Of a stretch of 64,000 nucleotides of DNA, positions 59,855-64,000 are shown piece after piece. The notes under the pieces are model-generated. The model made no database searches, was not told where the DNA came from, and saw nothing but the letters and a program-made list of their open reading frames with translations. The position numbers and the translations under genes were made by a program. Source of the DNA: Novosphingobium beihaiense (GTDB lineage Bacteria; Pseudomonadota; Alphaproteobacteria; Sphingomonadales; Sphingomonadaceae); NCBI RefSeq assembly GCF_022832375.1, contig NZ_JALHLG010000007.1, positions 62,001 to 126,000 on the forward strand, given 5' to 3'. The first letter of the stretch is position 1, and each line of letters begins with the position of its first letter.

Positions 59855-61045
59855 GATCGGCCCCCATCGAGTGGTCCGGTTTGATTGTTAGTGCATTGTT
59901 GCCTCCGGCGCCATGGCCGGCCGTAGGTGGAGCGTAGTGGAACCGGAGGGCGGCCATGGCGGCATCGCCGTTTCCGGGGCCGGTGGGCGATAGCTCAGTG
60001 AGCTATGCGGCCTGACGGTGTTGTATGCCTACGCCATGCTTCGATCAGGATACGGGCTTCGGCCAGGGTGTAGAAGATCTCCCCGTTGAGCAGCTCGTCG
60101 CGCATCGACCCGTTGAAGGACCCGCAGTAGCCGTTCTTCCATGGGCTGCCCGGTGTGATGAAGAGCGTCTTCACACCGATCTTCGTCAACCACTGCTGTA
60201 CGGCCTTGGCGATAAATTTAGGGCCATTATCTGACCTGATATGTGCCGGAGGACCGCGCGTGACGAACAGCTCAGCCAGCGCCGCCAGCACATCCTCGCT
60301 CCTGAGCCGCCGCGCCACCGGCAGGGCGAGGCATTCCCGGCTGGCCTCGTCGATGATCGACAGGATGCGGAACTTCCGGCCATCGTGAGTACGCCCCTCG
60401 ACGAAGTCGTAGGACCACACATGCCCTGGATACTCGGGTCGCAGCCGGATACACGATCCGTCATTGAACCAGAGCGTGAGCGCTTCGGCTGCTTTTGCGG
60501 CACCTTGAGCCCCTCGCGCCGCCAGATGCGCTCAACCCGCTTGCGGTTCATACGCCAACCGGCATCGCGCAGCAAAGCCGTCACCCGGCGATAGCCGTAG
60601 CGGCCATGTTGCCGGGCCAAGGCGATAATGTCCTCGGTCAGCGCGGCTTCGTCGTCCGCCCCGCGGGGCACCTTGCGCTGTGTCGATCGATGCTGTGCAA
60701 GCACACGGCAAACCCGCCGCTTGGAGACAGCCATCATCCCACGGATGTGATCGGTGCAGCGCCGTCGGCGCGCGGGGCTCAGTAGTTTCCCCTGGCGGCC
60801 TCCTGTAGGATCAGCTTGTCCAGAGTCAGGTCCGATACCACCTGCCGAAGCCGGGCATTCTCGCGCTCCAGGTCCTTCATCCGCCGCGCCTGATCCATCT
60901 TCAAGCCGCCATACTCCTTGCGCCAGCGGTAGTAGCTCTGTTCGGTAACGCCGATCCGACGACACGCATCGGCAACTGTCCCGCCCTGCGCAAGTACGAT
61001 CTCCGCCTCACGCAGCTTGCCTATGATCTCCTCCGCCGTGTGCTG
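59855..61045 (-). mobile_element. IS3 family element remnant
   Basis: Read on the minus strand, OrfA runs from about 61033 (EEIIGKLREAEIVLAQGGTV, ADACRRIGVTEQSYYRWRKE) to a stop at 60779. OrfB follows (RRRCTDHIRGMMAVSKRRVC, HGRYGYRRVTALLRDAGW), loses one base near 60480 and continues in another frame (VWSYDFVEGRTHDGRKFRIL, HIRSDNGPKFIAKAVQQWLT), then loses another base near 60028 (YNTVRPHSSLSYRPPAPE). The left end near 59855 (TGATCGGCCCCC) resembles an IS3 terminus. The OrfA start and right terminus are missing where it joins trbG. Confidence 0.88.
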
Positions 61046-61875
61046 GACGTCGCCACGCGGCTGATCCGCACGATCTTTTGATGCTTGGTGCCCAAGCGCA
61101 GTTCGGCCGCATTGAAGATGCGATCGACGACATAGAAGTGGGCCTTCACCCGATAGTTGACCAATTGCGTTTCCCCTTTCTCATCGACCAGGAAGAGGGG
61201 AGGCGCGTCATCGGCCACCAGGCTGGCGGGGAATTCGATGAAGGTCTGACTCCCGTCATCGAAAGCCCTCAGCGGGCGCCAGGTCGGACGATCCCCTGAA
61301 ATGGCGTAGTTGAAATGGAGGTCTTCAACGGAAATCCCCGCGGCGACGGGTGCTGCCGCTGTGGCGGCGGCTTCGGCCCGCTTGACCGCCAGGAGTTCGT
61401 CCTCGGGATAGGTCCAGGACAGTGCGGCCATCGCAACCCTGGCCGCGCTGGTGAGGGAGATGTGATAGCTGTGCCGGTCGGTGGTGATGACAAGGTTGGT
61501 CGCAAGGCCCGACGTGAACGGCTTGACCAGGATATGTGTGCGTTTGCCTGGACCGGTTCCGCTCGCCGTGTCGCCGATTACCCAGCGCGCGGTGTCCCCG
61601 CTCGCGACGGCGATCAGGGTTTCGCCGGGTTGCAATGCAATGTCCGTAACGCGCTCGGGAGCGGTGATGACATGATAGATTGCGCCCTGCGCGAACGGAT
61701 AGACGGCAACGGCGTTGTTGAAGGCGCCGGTTGCCGGGCCGACAGTGGCGGCACGATTGGCCGCTGTTATCGCCAGTTGGTCTGGGCCGGAATTTGCAGC
61801 GGCCGCATGTCCGGTATCAATCGAGAGAAAGAGGCACGCGGCGAGCAGCACCGGCCTGGTCGGGGAAGAGATCAT
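61021..61875 (-). pseudogene. trbG: Conjugal transfer protein TrbG, 3' end replaced by IS3
   Basis: A 284-codon frame of the VirB9/TrbG/CagX family, a periplasmic part of the type IV secretion core complex. A signal peptide (MISSPTRPVLLAACLFLSID) is followed by the two VirB9 domains (VYPFAQGAIYHVITAPERVT and the C-terminal FHYAISGDRPTWRPLRAFDD-like part). The family end LRLGTKHQKIVRISRVA is almost complete, then TSSTRRRRS comes from the IS3 sequence. It may still fold, but the operon is broken here: trbI does not follow. Confidence 0.85.
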
Positions 61876-62666
61876 GGTTGTGTCTCCGTGGGCGTTGTTT
61901 GCGGGAACCCGGCATTCGTGCCGGACGGGATCATGGCCGAAGAACCAGCAGGTGGAGTTTGCTGGGATGATGCCGGTGCCGCCGGTTCGATTTCGCGGCT
62001 CCAGTCGATCGCATCGACATAGATACCGAGCGGATTCCTGCGCAGCGCATCGGCCGATTTCGGCGGGCGGGTCAGAATTGTCAGGATGCCGGTCCAGTGC
62101 GCGGTTCCCGCCTGGATGCCGCGGTCATAGGCAGTCTCCGCCCACTTGATCTGGAACGATCGATCCGAGGCGCGTACGACGCTCGTTACCTGCACTGAAA
62201 CAGTGTGCTCGCCGATCCTGGCGAAAGGGTCGGTAGCGCGCGCATAGCCATCGAGGAAGCGCGCGCCCCGCCGCGTCGTGAAATCGTAGGCGGAAAGCCA
62301 GTCCTTGCGCATCAGGACCGGGTCGAGCGAAACCGAACGAACATTTTCGATGAATTTGGCAAGGTGCCAGGCGATCTGCGGATCGCTCGGCCTGTAGGCG
62401 CGCTGCGCCTCCGACACCGCCCGGGCTTCGCCCAGGCGGTCGACCTCGACGACATAGGGCGTGACCCGGCTCTGCAGCGACTGCCAGACCAGCGCGCCGG
62501 CCATGCCGCAGCTCAAGGTGAATGTTCCGAAGGCCATGAGCCGCCAGTTTCGAGCCTGCACACGAGCGGATCCGATCCGCTCGTCCCAGACTTGCCCGGC
62601 CCGCTGGTAGGGCGTTTCCGGCTCGGGCGTGCGTCCATAGCGCTGGACGGCGCGTTTGAAGATCAT
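61872..62666 (-). CDS. trbF: Conjugal transfer protein TrbF
   Basis: A 264-aa VirB8-family inner-membrane assembly factor of the Trb type IV secretion system. A short cytoplasmic N-terminus with PETPYQRAGQVWDERIGSAR, one helix (about 44-66) and the periplasmic NTF2-like domain (PYVVEVDRLGEARAVSEAQR to GIYVDAIDWSREI) are present. A Pro/Ser/Thr-rich tail ends it. Overlaps trbG in ATGA. Confidence 0.93.
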   Translation of the reverse strand: MIFKRAVQRYGRTPEPETPYQRAGQVWDERIGSARVQARNWRLMAFGTFTLSCGMAGALVWQSLQSRVTPYVVEVDRLGEARAVSEAQRAYRPSDPQIAWHLAKFIENVRSVSLDPVLMRKDWLSAYDFTTRRGARFLDGYARATDPFARIGEHTVSVQVTSVVRASDRSFQIKWAETAYDRGIQAGTAHWTGILTILTRPPKSADALRRNPLGIYVDAIDWSREIEPAAPASSQQTPPAGSSAMIPSGTNAGFPQTTPTETQP

Positions 62667-62669
62667 CGC

Positions 62670-63971
62670 TCAGTCCTCCTTTTCCTTGATGTCGGGTGTG
62701 GCGGACGCACCGCCGCGATCGCCGTCCTTGAGCGTTTGCAGCGCAACGTGGCGGTGATGACGCGCATCCTGCTGTCGGCGCAGTGCCAGCGCCCAGGGCG
62801 GCGCGGAGTGACCGGCCCCTTCGGATGGGCGGGCGTTCGTGCCGGTGCCATGGAGCGCAAACCATGCGGTATCGCGGCCCTGTTCGGCGGCTTCGCGCAG
62901 GCCAAGGCCTGAGGCAGCCTTCTGGCGGACCGCTCCGGCGGCGGCCTTGGCCATGCCGCCAAAACCGGACCGCATACTGGAAGACCCTGCCGCCGTTTGT
63001 CCGAGTTCGTAAGATGCTGCGGCTGCCGAACCGAGGGTCGTACCCGCCCGGATCGCACCGAGCGCAGATCCTCCGGCCAGGCGGGCTGCTCCGATCGCCG
63101 CGCCGCCGCCCGTGGCGATCGCTCCGGCCGCGCCGATCGTCGTCCCGAGGGCTGCACCGGCGCCGAGCTGCGGAGCACCGGCGACCAGGCCCGAAGCGAT
63201 GCCGGGGCCGAAGATGCCCAGGCCGAACAAGGCGAGGCTTGCCAGCACCAGGCTCATGGCCTGACCAATGTTCGGTTCCTGCCCCTGCAAGGCCGAAGTG
63301 AACTGGGCGAAGAAGCTGGACCCGATGCCGACTATGACCGCCAGCACCATGACCTTAATCCCCGAACCGACGACGCTGCCGAGCACCCGCTCGGCAAGGA
63401 AGCTGGTGCGGTTCCAGAGCGCGAAGGGTACGAGGATGAAGCCGGCAAGCGACGTCAGTTTGAACTCGATGATCGTCACGAACATCTGAACGGCGAGGAC
63501 GAAGAAGGCGAGAATGACGATCAGCCACGCGATCAGCAGCACCGCGATCGTCAGGAAATTGTCAAAGAAGCTGGTGAAGCCAAGAAGCTGGCTCGCCTGC
63601 TGGAGCAGGGGCCAGGCGGCGGCAAAGCCGGTGCCCGCAAGCCGCCCCGGTTTCAGCAGGTCGGCTGCTGACAGGGCTGCGCCTCCTGCCGTCAGACCTG
63701 CTTACGCAAAGGACCGGAAGATCAGGTCGGCAAGTGTCGAAAAGCTGTTCAGGATGAAGGCGAAGGCGCCGACATAAAGGATCTTGCGGATGAACCGGCC
63801 AAGGACGTTGTCTTCGCCGCCCATGGCCCAGAACAGTCCTGCAAGCGTGATGTCGATGCCGATCAGCGTTGCGGTGAGGAACCGGACGTCGCCGCCAAGG
63901 AGCCCAAATCCACTGTCGATGTAGCGGATGAAGGCCGTCATGAACTGGTCGATGACATTGAGGTCGTTCAT
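62670..63971 (-). pseudogene. trbL: Conjugal transfer protein TrbL with in-frame stop
   Basis: One frame reads the polytopic VirB6/TrbL protein: MNDLNVIDQFMTAFIRYIDS then FAFILNSFSTLADLIFRSFA, then a TAA at 63702-63704, then AGLTAGGAALSAADLLKPGR and continuing helices (LLIAWLIVILAFFVLAVQMF, LAERVLGSVVGSGIKVMVLA) to a glycine/alanine-rich cytoplasmic tail. The frame is otherwise intact (434 codons), so a single nonsense change seems responsible. TrbL would be the inner-membrane channel component, and without it transfer should fail. Confidence 0.88.
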
Positions 63972-64000
63972 GCTGACGAGATCCTGTTGAACGCGGGCGC
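63968..64000 (-). CDS. C-terminal end of the upstream trb gene (partial)
   Basis: The last ten codons (APAFNRISSA) of an open frame entering from the right edge end in TGA overlapping the trbL ATG (ATGA). By the usual order trbB-C-D-E-J-(K)-L-F-G-I it is probably trbJ or trbK. Too short to identify. Confidence 0.4.
   Translation of the reverse strand, partial: APAFNRISSA

Overview
This window looks like chromosomal DNA of an alphaproteobacterium of the order Sphingomonadales, most likely Novosphingobium or a close relative. The basis is the high GC content, the compact ATGA-overlapped operons, the many small hypothetical proteins of sphingomonad type, an alphaproteobacterial SspB, a PEP-CTERM protein, a large TonB-dependent receptor and the characteristic GTCATTGCGAG palindromic repeat. 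No 16S gene is present, so the genus is an inference.

Positions 1-22900 hold mixed housekeeping and small genes. A CPBP membrane protease runs off the left edge. Three palindromic operators separate it from a TPP riboswitch and thiC. Then come small secreted proteins and lipoproteins, a decayed Doc toxin gene, a DUF72 protein, a PhnA-like protein, a chemotaxis receptor without a periplasmic domain, a Rieske ferredoxin and a NAD-gated K+ channel. These are followed by a catabolic-looking cluster (TIM-barrel isomerase, GMC oxidoreductase, luciferase-like oxidoreductase, SRPBCC), dapD, gmk and sspB.

Positions 23000-43900 are core chromosome. They carry hisB-hisH-hisA-hisF-hisE with three small extra genes inside (YciI-like, a two-helix membrane protein, a PEP-CTERM mini-protein), a HIT hydrolase, and the complete ybgC-tolQ-tolR-tolA-tolB-pal envelope operon. 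Also here are a J-domain protein, infC, pdeM, hemF, an S41 peptidase lipoprotein, a rearranged pyrimidine-degradation operon (rutB-rutC-rutD-rutA), a patatin-like phospholipase, a PilZ protein and the bifunctional (p)ppGpp enzyme Rsh.

Positions 43900-55720 start with a cyclophilin and tRNA-Ser(GGA), which is followed by the remains of a serine recombinase that once integrated at the tRNA. Next is a nutrient-scavenging locus: a LhpC-like dihydrodipicolinate synthase-family enzyme, a secreted S9 prolyl-type peptidase, a secreted GH2 beta-galactosidase and a TonB-dependent receptor. The two outer genes share an ATCGTATAC sequence in their upstream regions. I propose, as inference, that the locus feeds on hydroxyproline-rich (plant-type) glycoproteins.

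Positions 55740-64000 are a decayed genomic island. It holds fragments of IS21, IS481 and IS3 elements, each with deletions or frameshifts, two apparently intact surface-polysaccharide-type genes (a GT4 glycosyltransferase and a nucleotidyltransferase-like protein), and the end of a trb conjugation cluster (trbL with an in-frame stop, trbF, and trbG truncated by the IS3 element). No CRISPR array, rRNA or complete prophage is visible.
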